Shown: positions 42,345 through 53,500 of the stretch, piece by piece | Layout of the letters: every line of letters begins with the position of its first letter | Numbering within the stretch: position 1 is the first letter of the stretch | Assembly: GCA_965205995.1 (NCBI GenBank) | Contig: OZ242200.1 | Span: 558,001-622,000, forward strand | From: MPNO01 sp965205995 | Lineage (GTDB): Bacteria > Pseudomonadota > Alphaproteobacteria > MPNO01 | Length of the DNA: 64,000 nt | Direction: 5' to 3' | Position numbers and translations under genes: made by a program | Notes under the pieces: generated by a model | Database searches by the model: none | What the model saw: the letters and a program-made list of their open reading frames with translations, nothing else | What the model was told of the DNA's origin: nothing

Positions 42345-43610
42345 ATGAACAAGTCCGCCAGCGGCGATACCAAGAACGTCCTCTATTGTTCCTTCTGCGG
42401 CAAGAGCCAGCACGAGGTCCGCAAGCTGATCGCCGGGCCGACAGTGTTCATCTGCGACGAGTGCGTCGAGCTCTGCATGGACATCATCCGCGAGGAGAGC
42501 AAGACGACGCTGGTCAAGTCGCGCGAGGGCGTGCCGACCCCGCGCGAGATCTGCACCGTGCTCGACGACTATGTGATCGGCCAGGACCACGCCAAGCGGG
42601 TGCTCTCGGTCGCCGTGCACAACCATTACAAGCGGCTGTCGGCCGGCACCAAGAACAACGAGATCGAGATCGCCAAGTCGAACATCCTGCTGATCGGCCC
42701 GACCGGCTGCGGCAAGACCCTGCTCGCCCAGACCCTGGCCCGCATCCTCGACGTGCCGTTCACCATGGCGGACGCGACCACGCTGACCGAGGCGGGCTAT
42801 GTCGGCGAGGATGTCGAGAACATCATCCTGAAATTGCTCCAGTCGGCCGACTACAATGTCGAGCGCGCGCAGCGCGGCATCGTCTATATCGACGAGGTCG
42901 ACAAGATATCGCGCAAATCGGACAACCCCTCGATCACCCGCGACGTGTCGGGCGAGGGGGTCCAGCAGGCGCTGCTCAAGATCATGGAGGGCACCGTCGC
43001 CTCGGTGCCCCCGCAGGGCGGCCGCAAGCACCCGCAGCAGGAGTTCCTGCAGGTCGACACCACCAACATCCTGTTCGTCTGCGGCGGCGCCTTCTCCGGG
43101 CTGGAGAAGATCATCTCGGCGCGCGGGCAGGGCACCTCGATCGGCTTCGGGGCGGATGTGCGGAGCCCGGACGACCGGGCGACCGGCGAGGTGCTGCGCG
43201 GGATCGAGCCCGAGGATTTGCTCAGATTCGGCCTGATTCCCGAATTCGTCGGCCGCCTGCCGGTGATCGCCACGCTGGAGGATCTGAGCGAGGATGCGCT
43301 GATCAAGATCCTGACCCTGCCCAAGAACGCGCTGATCAAGCAATACGGCCGGCTGTTCGAGATGGAGAGCGTCGAGCTCAACTTCACCGAGGACGCGCTG
43401 AAGGCGGTGGCGGGCAAGGCGATCGGCCGCAAGACCGGCGCGCGCGGGCTGCGCTCGATCCTCGAATCGATCCTGCTGGAGACCATGTTCGAGCTGCCCG
43501 GGCTGGAGGATGTCGAGGAGATCGCCATCAACGGCGAGGTCGTCGAAGGGCGGGCCAAACCGCTCTATATCTACGCCGACCGGCTCGAGGAGTCAGGCTC
43601 GTCGGCTTGA
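42345..43610 (+). CDS. clpX: ATP-dependent Clp protease ATP-binding subunit ClpX
   Basis: 421 residues. The N-terminal zinc-binding domain uses C15, C18, C37 and C40. Walker A GPTGCGKT is at 118-125, Walker B in VYIDEVDKI, the ClpP-binding loop in the LIPEFVGRLPVIATLEDL region, and the pore loop motif GYVGEDV. Full length. It unfolds substrates for ClpP. It begins 201 bases after the enoyl-CoA hydratase gene, so it must have its own promoter, which I could not place with confidence. Confidence 0.98.
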   Translation: MNKSASGDTKNVLYCSFCGKSQHEVRKLIAGPTVFICDECVELCMDIIREESKTTLVKSREGVPTPREICTVLDDYVIGQDHAKRVLSVAVHNHYKRLSAGTKNNEIEIAKSNILLIGPTGCGKTLLAQTLARILDVPFTMADATTLTEAGYVGEDVENIILKLLQSADYNVERAQRGIVYIDEVDKISRKSDNPSITRDVSGEGVQQALLKIMEGTVASVPPQGGRKHPQQEFLQVDTTNILFVCGGAFSGLEKIISARGQGTSIGFGADVRSPDDRATGEVLRGIEPEDLLRFGLIPEFVGRLPVIATLEDLSEDALIKILTLPKNALIKQYGRLFEMESVELNFTEDALKAVAGKAIGRKTGARGLRSILESILLETMFELPGLEDVEEIAINGEVVEGRAKPLYIYADRLEESGSSA

Positions 43611-43619
43611 GTCGCCGGG

Positions 43620-43648
43620 GTTGAAGTTTCGCCGATCCAATCCATGTT
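43620..43648 (+). promoter_or_regulatory. Possible heat-shock (RpoH-type) promoter of lon
   Basis: GTTG, 18 bases, CCATGT fits the alphaproteobacterial RpoH pattern (CTTG-N17/18-CYTATNT) in part. It lies 70 to 98 bases upstream of lon, a known heat-shock gene. Weak match. Confidence 0.3.
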
Positions 43649-43664
43649 ACCATCTCGCCCTCAA

Positions 43665-43692
43665 GGCCCTCTGCCGCGCCCGGCGGAGGGCC
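43665..43692 (+). terminator. Hairpin between clpX and lon
   Basis: GGCCCTCTGCCG-CGCC-CGGCGGAGGGCC, a 12-bp stem with one mismatch. There is no T-run, so it may be a stabilising or leader hairpin rather than a true terminator. Confidence 0.4.
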
Positions 43693-43717
43693 TGATCCAA
43701 CAGGTCCGGATCGCGCC

Positions 43718-46120
<2,403 letters not shown>

Positions 46121-46143
46121 CCCCCGGCGCCGGCCGGGCGATT

Positions 46144-46175
46144 CGCGAAAACCCCGGATTCCCGGCGTTTTCGCG
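46144..46175 (+). terminator. Stem-loop after lon
   Basis: CGCGAAAACCCCGG-ATTC-CCGGCGTTTTCGCG, a 14-bp stem with one mismatch and a 4-base loop, 24 bases after the lon stop. It contains TTTT in the right arm but no trailing T-run. It sits directly before the hupB promoter and likely separates the two transcripts. Confidence 0.5.
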
Positions 46176-46176
46176 A

Positions 46177-46206
46177 TTGACGCTCGAATTTTCAAGGAAC
46201 TACACT
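46177..46206 (+). promoter_or_regulatory. hupB promoter
   Basis: TTGACG, 18 bases, TACACT. It lies 108 to 137 bases upstream of the GTG start of hupB, and just after the lon stem-loop. Confidence 0.6.
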
Positions 46207-46313
46207 CCAGGGTGGTCCGTGCGGCATCGGAAGCAGCATGGGCGGAATTCGGCGGCTTGGTTGACGCGCTTCCAGGCCATTCCCCTTTACTGCGATCATG
46301 AAGGAGGCGTGAG

Positions 46314-46586
46314 GTGAACAAGAGCGATCTTGTCCAGTCCGTGGCGGAAAATGCGGAGATCTCGAAGGGCGATTCGGCGAAGGCGGTCGATGCCGTGTTC
46401 GACTGCATCACGGCGTCGCTGAGCGGCGGCGACGAGGTGCGCGTGGTCGGGTTCGGGACCTTCAGCGTGTCCCGGCGCGCCGCCAGCACCGGCCGCAACC
46501 CGCAGACCGGCGCGACCATCCAGATCGCGGCGTCGATGCAGCCCAAGTTCAAGGCGGGCAAGGCGCTCAAGGACGCCGTCAACTAG
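46314..46586 (+). CDS. hupB: DNA-binding protein HU
   Basis: 90 residues from a GTG with AAGGAGG seven bases upstream. NKSDLVQSVAENAEISKGDSAKAVDAVFD and VRVVGFGTFSVSRRAASTGRNPQTGATIQIAAS are the HU signature, with the DNA-bending arm around GRNPQTG. Histone-like nucleoid protein. It follows lon as in other Alphaproteobacteria. Confidence 0.97.
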   Translation: MNKSDLVQSVAENAEISKGDSAKAVDAVFDCITASLSGGDEVRVVGFGTFSVSRRAASTGRNPQTGATIQIAASMQPKFKAGKALKDAVN

Positions 46587-46618
46587 CCGCGTTGCCGCGG
46601 TTCCTATAGTCGCCCGCG

Positions 46619-46648
46619 TTGACCGGAACGCCGCTGACCGGCTAGGGT
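46619..46648 (+). promoter_or_regulatory. Promoter of the tRNA-Val/tRNA-Asp pair
   Basis: TTGACC, 18 bases, TAGGGT. The predicted start near 46655 is a few bases before tRNA-Val. The -10 is weak. Confidence 0.5.
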
Positions 46649-46658
46649 CCGGCGGCGC

Positions 46659-46734
46659 GGGCGGTTAGCTCAGCCGGTAGAGCGCCACGTTTACACCGTG
46701 GAAGTCGGCGGTTCGATCCCGTCACCGCCCACCA
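46659..46734 (+). tRNA. tRNA-Val (anticodon TAC)
   Basis: 76 nt with encoded CCA. The acceptor stem is GGGCGGT/ACCGCCC. The anticodon stem-loop CCACG-TTTACAC-CGTGG reads TAC. D arm TAGCTCAGCCGGTAGAGC and T arm GGTTCGATCCC are normal. Decodes GUA. Confidence 0.97.
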
Positions 46735-46811
46735 CATTTCCCTTTCGACCCACCATCGCAGGCCGCCGGTTGACTCCGCGCTCCCCGGCGTTCTACACCA
46801 TCGCCTGCTCG

Positions 46812-46888
46812 GGGGGTGTAGCTCAGCTGGTTAGAGCGCTGGCCTGTCACGCCAGAGGCCGCGGGTTCGAGTCCCGTCACTCCCGCCA
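46812..46888 (+). tRNA. tRNA-Asp (anticodon GTC)
   Basis: 77 nt with encoded CCA. The acceptor stem is GGGGGTG/CACTCCC with one G-T pair. The anticodon stem-loop CTGGC-CTGTCAC-GCCAG reads GTC. The discriminator base G fits tRNA-Asp. It is 77 bases after tRNA-Val. Confidence 0.97.
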
Positions 46889-46950
46889 TCCCCCCTCTCG
46901 TCATTTCGACCGCAGCGCATCGAGGGACTCGTCGATCGAAGGCGGATCCC

Positions 46951-47757
46951 CTAGCCCCTGCGCCGGCCGATGAAGCCGTCGCGGATCGCCTTCATCCGGG
47001 CGGCGGCTTCGGCGTCGAACTCGATCTCGGTCCGCGGCTCACGGTCCCAGTGGCCGTGGCGGTCGGTGCCGCGCACCAGCGCCGCCGAGGGCCGCTCGGC
47101 ATAGCGGGTCTGGCGGGCATGGGTCGGGCAGTAATGGATCGAGAGGCCGATCCGCCGGTGGTCCGCGTGGTTGGGCTCGGACGAATGCACGGTGCATTCG
47201 TGGTGGATCGAGAACTGCCCCGCCGCCAGCGGCATATGGACGGCGCGCGCCTCGTCGACGCCGCGCGTGGTCTGGCCCCTGGTCAGCATGTTGGCGGCAT
47301 CCGGCGTCTCGTCGAAAGCGGTCTCGGCGAGGTGGCTTCCGGGGATGCAGCGGATGCAGCCCGAATCGCGGCTCGACGGGGTGAAGGCGACCCAGGCGGT
47401 CACCGTCTCTTTGGGCTCGATGCCGTAGTAATAGGTGTCGCAATGCCACGACACATAGGCCGGATCGCGCGCCTCCTTGACGAAGAAGCTCGACCCCCAG
47501 CACAGGATGTCGGGGCCGATCAGATCCTCGATTGCGTCGAGGATGCGGGGGTGGCGGACGATGTCGCAGAACAGGCGGAACGGCAGATGCGATTTGTGGG
47601 CGAGCGTCGCCTGCGCCTTCTCGCCGGAATCGCGCTCGTAGCGGTCGAGGCAGGCGATCGCGGCCCCGGCCTCCGACATCGCGAGGCCGTCGATGGGAAA
47701 GACGAAGCCGTCGCGGCGGAACCCCGCCACCTGTTCCTCGGTGAGGGATTTGGGCAC
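46951..47757 (-). CDS. Phytanoyl-CoA dioxygenase (PhyH) family protein
   Basis: 268 residues from a GTG at 47757 with GGGAG upstream. It is a non-haem Fe(II)/2-oxoglutarate oxygenase. The iron site is H105-x-D107 (SWHCD) and H191 (VHSSEPN), and R201/R202 (RRIGLSIHY) would bind 2-oxoglutarate. The substrate is a small molecule or lipid, not identifiable. It is convergent with tRNA-Asp and divergent from the MetE-like gene. Confidence 0.88.
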   Translation of the reverse strand: MPKSLTEEQVAGFRRDGFVFPIDGLAMSEAGAAIACLDRYERDSGEKAQATLAHKSHLPFRLFCDIVRHPRILDAIEDLIGPDILCWGSSFFVKEARDPAYVSWHCDTYYYGIEPKETVTAWVAFTPSSRDSGCIRCIPGSHLAETAFDETPDAANMLTRGQTTRGVDEARAVHMPLAAGQFSIHHECTVHSSEPNHADHRRIGLSIHYCPTHARQTRYAERPSAALVRGTDRHGHWDREPRTEIEFDAEAAARMKAIRDGFIGRRRG

Positions 47758-47897
47758 GTTTCCGCTCCCGGTTTTGCTGGCACGGAGAGGGTAGAAGGGG
47801 CGAAAATACCGGTCAACACGGGCGCCCTCGTCATGGCCCCGCTGGACAGGCGGCGCCCGCCGCCGCCAAACTCCCGCGGCAACCAGGGGAGGGAACG

Positions 47898-48944
47898 ATG
47901 AGCGAGAAGGCGAGCGGGCTTGCGGTGCACATGATCGGCAGCCTGCCGGTGGCGGATGCGGAGACCGCGTTCCGCGCGATCGGCGGGGCGCTCGGCGCCC
48001 ATATGCACTGCCTGCCGGATGGCGAGACCGGCCGGCGCAGGCGCTGGATCAGCTTCATCAACGACCAGCTCAAGGCCCATCCCGACCTCGAGATCGACCC
48101 GACCGTGCCGACATTCCGGTTCACCCAGTGGGACGGCAAGGTGGTCTATGAGGTGGAGCGGCGAAGGATCCGCGCGGGCGTCGATCCGGCGAGCCTCGCC
48201 TTCGCCACCGGCTATGCCGACGACGCGATCGGCAATTACCGGATCTTCGCCGGGCTCAAGGCCGAGGGGGCGGTCCCGGCGGCGGCCAAGTACCAGATCT
48301 GCATGGCGACGCCGCTCGCCATCGCCTACAACTTCATCTCGCCCAACGCCTATGACGATTTCGCGCCGGCCTACACCGCCCATCTGCGCGCCGAGTTCGG
48401 GCGCATCTCCGACGCCCTGCCGCATGGCGAGATCGCCTATCAGTGGGATGTCTGCCCGGAAGTCCTGATGTGGGAGGGCTATTACGGCCCAGGGGACCGC
48501 CGGGGGCAGATCCTCGATTCGCTCGGCGCCATCGGCGACATGGTGCCGGGCGACATCGATCTCGGTTATCATTTGTGCTACGGCAGCCCGCAGGACGAGC
48601 ACATGGTGCAGCCCAAGGATCTCGGGGTCTGCGTGGAGATGGCCAACGGCATTTCCGGCGCGGTCGCGCGTCCGGTCCGGTTCATCCACATGCCGGTGCC
48701 GAGGGAGCGCGGCGACGAGGCGTTTTTCCGCCCGCTCGCAGGTCTCGATTTGCGCGAGGGCACGGCGCTCTATCTCGGGCTGGTGCATGAGGGCGACCCG
48801 GGGGGCAACGCGCGCAAGCTCGCCCAGGCGCGCAAATTCGCGACCGTCTCCGGCATCGCCGCCGAATGCGGCCTCGGGCGCGGCGACCCGGACGCGCTGG
48901 CCGACCTGCTGGAGCAGCACCGCCTGCTGGCCGAGGCGGGCTAG
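47898..48944 (+). CDS. MetE/UROD-fold-like protein of unknown function
   Basis: 348 residues. The pattern AVHMIGSLPVADAETAFRAIGGALGAHMHCLPDGETGRRRRWISF and later YQWDVCPEVLMWEGYYG, DLGYHLCYG and RFIHMPVPRERGDEAFF suggest the TIM-barrel fold of cobalamin-independent methionine synthase and uroporphyrinogen decarboxylase. The family's zinc ligand set is not evident, so methyl transfer is not assured. GGGAGGGAACG precedes the ATG. Divergent from phyH, it may share its regulation. Confidence 0.6.
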   Translation: MSEKASGLAVHMIGSLPVADAETAFRAIGGALGAHMHCLPDGETGRRRRWISFINDQLKAHPDLEIDPTVPTFRFTQWDGKVVYEVERRRIRAGVDPASLAFATGYADDAIGNYRIFAGLKAEGAVPAAAKYQICMATPLAIAYNFISPNAYDDFAPAYTAHLRAEFGRISDALPHGEIAYQWDVCPEVLMWEGYYGPGDRRGQILDSLGAIGDMVPGDIDLGYHLCYGSPQDEHMVQPKDLGVCVEMANGISGAVARPVRFIHMPVPRERGDEAFFRPLAGLDLREGTALYLGLVHEGDPGGNARKLAQARKFATVSGIAAECGLGRGDPDALADLLEQHRLLAEAG

Positions 48945-48958
48945 GCCGCCCTTCGATA

Positions 48959-49855
48959 GGGGCTTACAAAGGGAGGTTGGCGCTGCGTCATGCGGCGGCC
49001 CCGGAACCCGGTCCAGCCCCGGCATGCCCTTGACGCCGCCGGCCGGACGGGCCACATTTGGCGTGAAACCGACTCGAGAGATCGCGACATGCGCGGACCC
49101 GGCACTCTTCCCCTCGTTTGAACCTAGCGGCGGCCGCGGCACTGCCGCCAGCATCGCACCCTCCCCGCCACAGCCGGTAACCCAAGGGCAGCCACCACAA
49201 TGCCCGCGGGCAAAGAGGCTCAAGGGCGTTCCGGGCTTCCTGTCCGGCGTCGTAGGCCGCGACGACCCGCCGGTTGAATATGAACAAGAGGCGGGCCTTT
49301 CTTCTCGCGTCGAATTGCCGCCGCACGTACTCGCTCCGGAAGTCCTCGGCGAGCGCGTGGGTGATTGCTTCGCTCTGCACGAACTTCACCACCGCGTCGA
49401 TCGTCCGACTGTCCAGGAAGCCGAGGAAATCGCGAACCTCGGCAACGGTGAGATTGTCGTGCGGGGAAAAGGGGATGAAGGACGTGAACGGCTCTCCGCC
49501 GGGCCCTCGCGCCGCCCGCAGGGTGTTCCTGATGTGGATGCGCAGTTTCACGATCCGCCGGCGCTTCTTCGGGTTCGACTCGTCCGGCTGTATGTCGGGA
49601 TGGTCCCACCCCTCGACGGCGCGGCGGATATAGACGGCGACGATCCGCACACTGGCGGCTTGGCGGCTTTTGTCGACGACGAAGTCGCGCCCGAGCTTGA
49701 GCAGAAAGGCCGCCGCCGCGGCCGCGATCGCTATCACGAGCTTGGCGCCGTGCTCCTCCACAAACGCTTCCATGGTCCCGGACGATAGCCGGAAGCGCCC
49801 GGAGGGTGAACCCGCCGCCGCATGACGCAGCGCAGACCTTCCTTTGTAAGGCCCC
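48959..49855. mobile_element. 897-bp unit with 41/42-bp terminal inverted repeats and a 7-bp flanking duplication
   Basis: The left end (48959-48999, starting GGGGCTTACAAAGG) and the reverse complement of the right end (49814-49855, starting GGGGCCTTACAAAGG) match at 38 of 42 positions, with one indel and three mismatches. Their inner 20 bases are identical. TTCGATA occurs directly outside both ends (48952-48958 and 49856-49862), as expected of a target-site duplication. The target is a copy of the dispersed intergenic repeat, whose remainder continues at 49863. The unit holds one minus-strand gene and no recognisable transposase, so it looks like a non-autonomous element with a passenger. 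Confidence 0.75.
48988..49773 (-). CDS. Membrane-anchored protein of unknown function, passenger of the inverted-repeat unit
   Basis: 261 residues. An N-terminal transmembrane helix (LVIAIAAAAAAFLL, residues 12-25) is followed by a cytoplasmic, charged, mostly helical domain (RRIVKLRIHIRNTLRAA, FIPFSPHDNLTVAEVRDFLGFLDSRTIDAVVKFVQSEAITHALAEDFRSEYVRRQFDARRKARLL split over 100-170). The last 70 residues are low complexity and the stop codon lies in the left inverted repeat. No DDE/HUH or recombinase motif is seen. No family is recognised. Confidence 0.6.
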   Translation of the reverse strand: MEAFVEEHGAKLVIAIAAAAAAFLLKLGRDFVVDKSRQAASVRIVAVYIRRAVEGWDHPDIQPDESNPKKRRRIVKLRIHIRNTLRAARGPGGEPFTSFIPFSPHDNLTVAEVRDFLGFLDSRTIDAVVKFVQSEAITHALAEDFRSEYVRRQFDARRKARLLFIFNRRVVAAYDAGQEARNALEPLCPRALWWLPLGYRLWRGGCDAGGSAAAAARFKRGEECRVRACRDLSSRFHAKCGPSGRRRQGHAGAGPGSGAAA

Positions 49856-49974
49856 TTCGATACGCCGCGCAGCCTGTTTCGAGCGAAGCCGAGGGGCGGC
49901 TGCTCAGGGTGAGGGGTTCACGAAAAATGCCTCATCCCGAGCAGGCCCCGCAGGGACCGTATCAAGGGACGCCC
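49856..49974. repeat. Dispersed intergenic repeat, interrupted by the inverted-repeat unit
   Basis: TTCGATACGCCGCGCAGCC...GAGGGGCGGCTGCTCAGGGTGAGGGG followed by an opposed CCTCATCCCGAGCAGG...CGTATCAAGGGACG. The missing left part (GCCCTTCGATA) is at 48948-48958 on the far side of the 897-bp unit. Confidence 0.75.
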
Positions 49975-50009
49975 CGCCGCCGTGTCGCTGTCGGACAAAA
50001 CCCCGCGGG

Positions 50010-52409
50010 CTAGGCCGCGCGGCGGCGGCGCCACTGGCTCAGCAGCACCAAGGCGAGCACCGCCAGGCCGAACGGGTAGACGATCTCCTTGGGCGGGCGG
50101 TCGATCTGCGCGACGTCGATCTCGGTGATCCGGTCGCCGAAGGCGAGCCCCGCCTTCTCGGCCGGGCCCTCGAAGGCGACGTTGCTCACCTCGTAGCCGC
50201 CGCCCTCGGCGGGGGCGAGTTCGACGCCGATGCGCCGCGCCAGCGATTGTTCGCCCTCGGGCGGCGGCGGGGAGATCGCGAACAGCTTGTAGCGGTCGCC
50301 GTAATTGGTCGAGCGCACGGCATGGAGCCTGATCTTGCGGTCTTCGGGTATCGCGCTCGGCACCGCCTGCGCCTCGGCGATGCCGACGGAACGGAACTCG
50401 GGCTTGACCAGGTCGAGCACGAAATCCGGCCGGAACAGCGCGGCGATCACCAGGACCAGGAGTACCCCCTCGTAGATCCGCAGGCGGACCAGCAGCCAGC
50501 CCTGGGTGAGCGAGCTGAACGACAGGATCGCGATCAGCGAGACCGCGAACACCAGCACGCCGTGGCCGACGCTCTCGACGCCGATCAGCAGGAGCTCGGG
50601 GTTGAACACGAAGACCAGCGGCAGGATCGCCGTGCGGATGTCGTAGAGGAAGGACTGGACCCCGGTGCGCAGCGGATCCGCGCCCGATATGGCGGAGGCG
50701 GCGAACGCGGCGAGGCACACCGGCGGCGTCGAATCCGCCATCAGCCCGAAATAGAACACGTACAGGTGGACCGCGATCAGCGGCAGAACCAGGCCCGAGG
50801 CATTGCCCAGCTCGACGACGACGCCGGCCATCAGCGACGCGACGACGATGTAGTTCGCGGTCGTCGGCAGCCCCATGCCGAGAATGATGCAGACCACGGC
50901 GGTCAGGAGGAGCAGGACATAGATATTGCCGCCCGAGATCGCCTCGACCACCCCGATCATGGCGTTGTTGAGCCCGGTCGAGGAGACCGCGCCGACGATG
51001 ATCCCGGCGACCGCGACCGCGACCGCGATATTGACCATGTTGCGCGCGCCGGAGACCAGACCCTCATAGATCGCGACCACCCCGTCGACGATGGCGCGGC
51101 CGATCCCGCGCTCGCCGCCGGTCGCCGCGGCCACCGCGTGCTGGGCGACGATGATCGCCATCAGCAGCACGATCGACCAGAAGACGGCGCTGCCCGCGGT
51201 CCAGCGCTCGACCATCAGCAGATAGACCAGCACGACGATCGGGGTCAGGAAATGGACGCCGCGGAAGAAGGTCCGGCGCAGATGCGGAATATCCGCCCGC
51301 GGCAACCCGGTCAGGCCGAGCTTCAAGGCCTCGAGATGCGATATGTAGAAAAGCGCCATATAGCTGATCGCCGCCGGGAGGGCCGCGGCGACCACGACGT
51401 CGAAATAGCTGATACCGATGAACTCGGCGATGATGAACGCCGCCGCGCCCATGATCGGCGGCATGATCTGGCCGTTGGTCGAGGCCGCGACCTCGATCGC
51501 GCCGGCCTTGACCGCCGGCAACCCGGTCCTGCGCATGACCGGGATGGTGAAGGTCCCGGTGGTCACGACATTGGCGATCGAGGAGCCGGAGATCATGCCG
51601 GTCATGCCCGAGGCCAGGATCGCCGCCTTGGCCGGACCGCCGCGATAGCGCCCGACAAGGGCAAACGACAGATCGAGGAAATATTGGCCGGCGCCCGCCT
51701 TGTCGAGCAGCGCGCCGAACAGCACGAACAGGAAGACGAAGCTCACCGAGACATCGATCGGAATGCCGAAAACCGCCTCGCCGCCCATCCATTGATAGCC
51801 GATCAGCCGCTCGATCGAGACGCCCTTGTGCGAGACGATCTCGGGCATCGACTGGCCGAAGATCGAATAGACCAGGAACACCCCCGCGACGATCACCAGC
51901 GGGATGCCGATGCTGCGGCGCGTCGCCTCCAGCAAGAGCAGAATACCGATGCCGCCGATCACCGCCTCGACGGGGAAGGCGAATTCCCAACCGAACAGCG
52001 AGAGATCGTAGGTCAGCAGGATCCCGCGGCGCGCGACCAGGCCGTCATAGCCGAGAAACAGATAGAGCGCCGCGCCGCAGCCGAGGATCGCCAGCGCGAC
52101 ATCGTAGAGCGGCAGGCCGTCGGCCCGCCGCAGCCGCTTGGAGATCGGAAACAGCAGGAAACAGAGGACCAGCCCGAAGGCGAGATGCACGCCGCGCGCG
52201 GGCACGTCGACGATGATGCCGATGCCGAGCGCAAACGGCAGCGGCGAGGCGATCCAGAGCTGGAACAACGACCACAGCGCGGCGATGCCGCCGACGACGG
52301 CGGCGAGCGCCGGCGCCATCCCGCGGCCGGTATTCTCCAGCTCTTCAAGCGTTTCCCGGAGCCGATCCGGCGATGGCTCCGATTCGTTCCTGTGGTCCCG
52401 ATCCGCCAT
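50010..52409 (-). CDS. TRAP-TAXI transporter, fused DctQM permease with DUF3394
   Basis: 799 residues. The N-terminal four-helix small-permease region is fused to the large DctM domain of about twelve helices (MTGMISGSSIANVVTTGTFTIPVMRRTGL, STNGQIMPPIMGAAAFIIAEF, GMGLPTTANYIVVASLMAG). The last 180 residues (YEGVLLVLVIAALFRPDF, then FEGPAEKAGLAFGDRITEIDV, PDZ-like) fit the DUF3394 domain. This fused form is usual for TAXI-type systems. It uses a sodium or proton gradient to import an organic acid. It follows its binding-protein gene by 92 bases on the same strand. Confidence 0.92.
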   Translation of the reverse strand: MADRDHRNESEPSPDRLRETLEELENTGRGMAPALAAVVGGIAALWSLFQLWIASPLPFALGIGIIVDVPARGVHLAFGLVLCFLLFPISKRLRRADGLPLYDVALAILGCGAALYLFLGYDGLVARRGILLTYDLSLFGWEFAFPVEAVIGGIGILLLLEATRRSIGIPLVIVAGVFLVYSIFGQSMPEIVSHKGVSIERLIGYQWMGGEAVFGIPIDVSVSFVFLFVLFGALLDKAGAGQYFLDLSFALVGRYRGGPAKAAILASGMTGMISGSSIANVVTTGTFTIPVMRRTGLPAVKAGAIEVAASTNGQIMPPIMGAAAFIIAEFIGISYFDVVVAAALPAAISYMALFYISHLEALKLGLTGLPRADIPHLRRTFFRGVHFLTPIVVLVYLLMVERWTAGSAVFWSIVLLMAIIVAQHAVAAATGGERGIGRAIVDGVVAIYEGLVSGARNMVNIAVAVAVAGIIVGAVSSTGLNNAMIGVVEAISGGNIYVLLLLTAVVCIILGMGLPTTANYIVVASLMAGVVVELGNASGLVLPLIAVHLYVFYFGLMADSTPPVCLAAFAASAISGADPLRTGVQSFLYDIRTAILPLVFVFNPELLLIGVESVGHGVLVFAVSLIAILSFSSLTQGWLLVRLRIYEGVLLVLVIAALFRPDFVLDLVKPEFRSVGIAEAQAVPSAIPEDRKIRLHAVRSTNYGDRYKLFAISPPPPEGEQSLARRIGVELAPAEGGGYEVSNVAFEGPAEKAGLAFGDRITEIDVAQIDRPPKEIVYPFGLAVLALVLLSQWRRRRAA

Positions 52410-52501
52410 CCGTCATCCGGGCGCATCGGGGCGGGTCCCGCGCGGCAGCCGCGAGGACCCGCCCCGGTCGGAATCGAGCCCGACGCGCCGGCGACCGGCT
52501 G

Positions 52502-53500
52502 CTACATGCCCTTTTCTTTGAAGTACTTCGCGGCCCCGTTATGCAGCGGCGCCGACAGCCCGTCCTTCATCATCCGCTTGGGATCGAGGTTGCGGAAGGC
52601 CGGATGCAGCTTGCGGAAATCCGCGATGTTCTCGATCGCCGCCCGCGTGACCTCGTAGACCACCTGGTCGGACACGTCGGCGCTGGTGACGAACGTCGCC
52701 ATGACGCCGAAGGTCGTGACGTCGGCGGTTGTGGTCTTGTAGGTCCCCTTCGGAATGGTCGCGAACGCATAGAAGGGGTTCTGCGAGACCAGCTTCTTCT
52801 CTACCGCGCCGGCCAGGTTGATGATGCGCGCGCCGCAGCCGTCGGTCGCCACCGAGACGCCGGCATTGGGCACGCCGACGGTATAGCCATAGGCGTCGAT
52901 CTTGCCGTCGCACAGCGCCTTGGACTGCTCCGAAGAGGTCAGCTCGGTCGCCAGCTTGAAGTCGCCGACCATGGTTCCATAGCCCTTCATCAGCACTTCG
53001 GTGGTGCCGCGCTGGCCGGAGCCGGGATTGCCGATATTGAACCTCTTGCCCTTGAGGCCGGCCCATGAATCGATGCCCGAGCCCTTGCCGACGATGATGT
53101 GGTAGGGCTCCGGATGAACCGAGAATACCGCGCGCAGCTTCTTGAACTTGGTGACCTTGTCGGACGTGCCGTTATAGGCGTGGTGTTGCCAGTCGGACTG
53201 GGCAACGCCGAAGTCGAACTCGCCGGCGGCGATCTGCCCGATATTGTAGGTCGACCCGGCGCTCGACGGCGCCGAGCAGCGGATGCCGTGCTTGCGGCCC
53301 TTCTTGCGGCCTTCCGCGGCTTCCTTGTGGACCAGGCGGCAGATCGTATTGCCGACGACGAAATAGACGCCGGTCGGGCCGCCCGTGCCGATGGTTATGA
53401 ATTGGCGCTTCGTGGCGGCGTCGGCCGATCCGGGCGCGCCCATCGCAAGCCCGGCCGCGGCCGCCACGGCGGCAAGCGCTCCGATTCCCTTGATCATCAT
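52502..53500 (-). CDS. TAXI family TRAP transporter solute-binding protein
   Basis: 332 residues. The start is one of two adjacent ATGs (53500 or 53497) with GGGAGGACAT upstream. A Sec signal peptide ends at SADA-ATK. Signature blocks: FITIGTGGPTGVYFVVGNTICRLV, GIRCSAPSSAGSTYNIGQIAAGEFDFGVAQSDW, and LKGKRFNIGNPGSGQRGT. It is periplasmic and delivers a ligand (often glutamate or another dicarboxylate) to the permease. It is divergent from the nuo operon. Confidence 0.93.
   Translation of the reverse strand: MMIKGIGALAAVAAAAGLAMGAPGSADAATKRQFITIGTGGPTGVYFVVGNTICRLVHKEAAEGRKKGRKHGIRCSAPSSAGSTYNIGQIAAGEFDFGVAQSDWQHHAYNGTSDKVTKFKKLRAVFSVHPEPYHIIVGKGSGIDSWAGLKGKRFNIGNPGSGQRGTTEVLMKGYGTMVGDFKLATELTSSEQSKALCDGKIDAYGYTVGVPNAGVSVATDGCGARIINLAGAVEKKLVSQNPFYAFATIPKGTYKTTTADVTTFGVMATFVTSADVSDQVVYEVTRAAIENIADFRKLHPAFRNLDPKRMMKDGLSAPLHNGAAKYFKEKGM

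Noticed and set aside
46812..46888. tRNA-Asp as an integration site of a genomic island
   Set aside because: No integrase gene and no second copy of the tRNA 3' end were found in the following 6.9 kb; kept only as a possibility.
48787..49788. Plus-strand ORF of 333 codons over the inverted-repeat unit
   Set aside because: It begins inside the MetE-like gene in another frame and crosses an element boundary. The minus-strand ORF has a transmembrane helix and better composition.
49806..52658. Plus-strand ORF of 950 codons, rich in Asp, Arg and Gln
   Set aside because: Antisense to the TRAP permease. Hydrophobic codons read backwards give charged residues.
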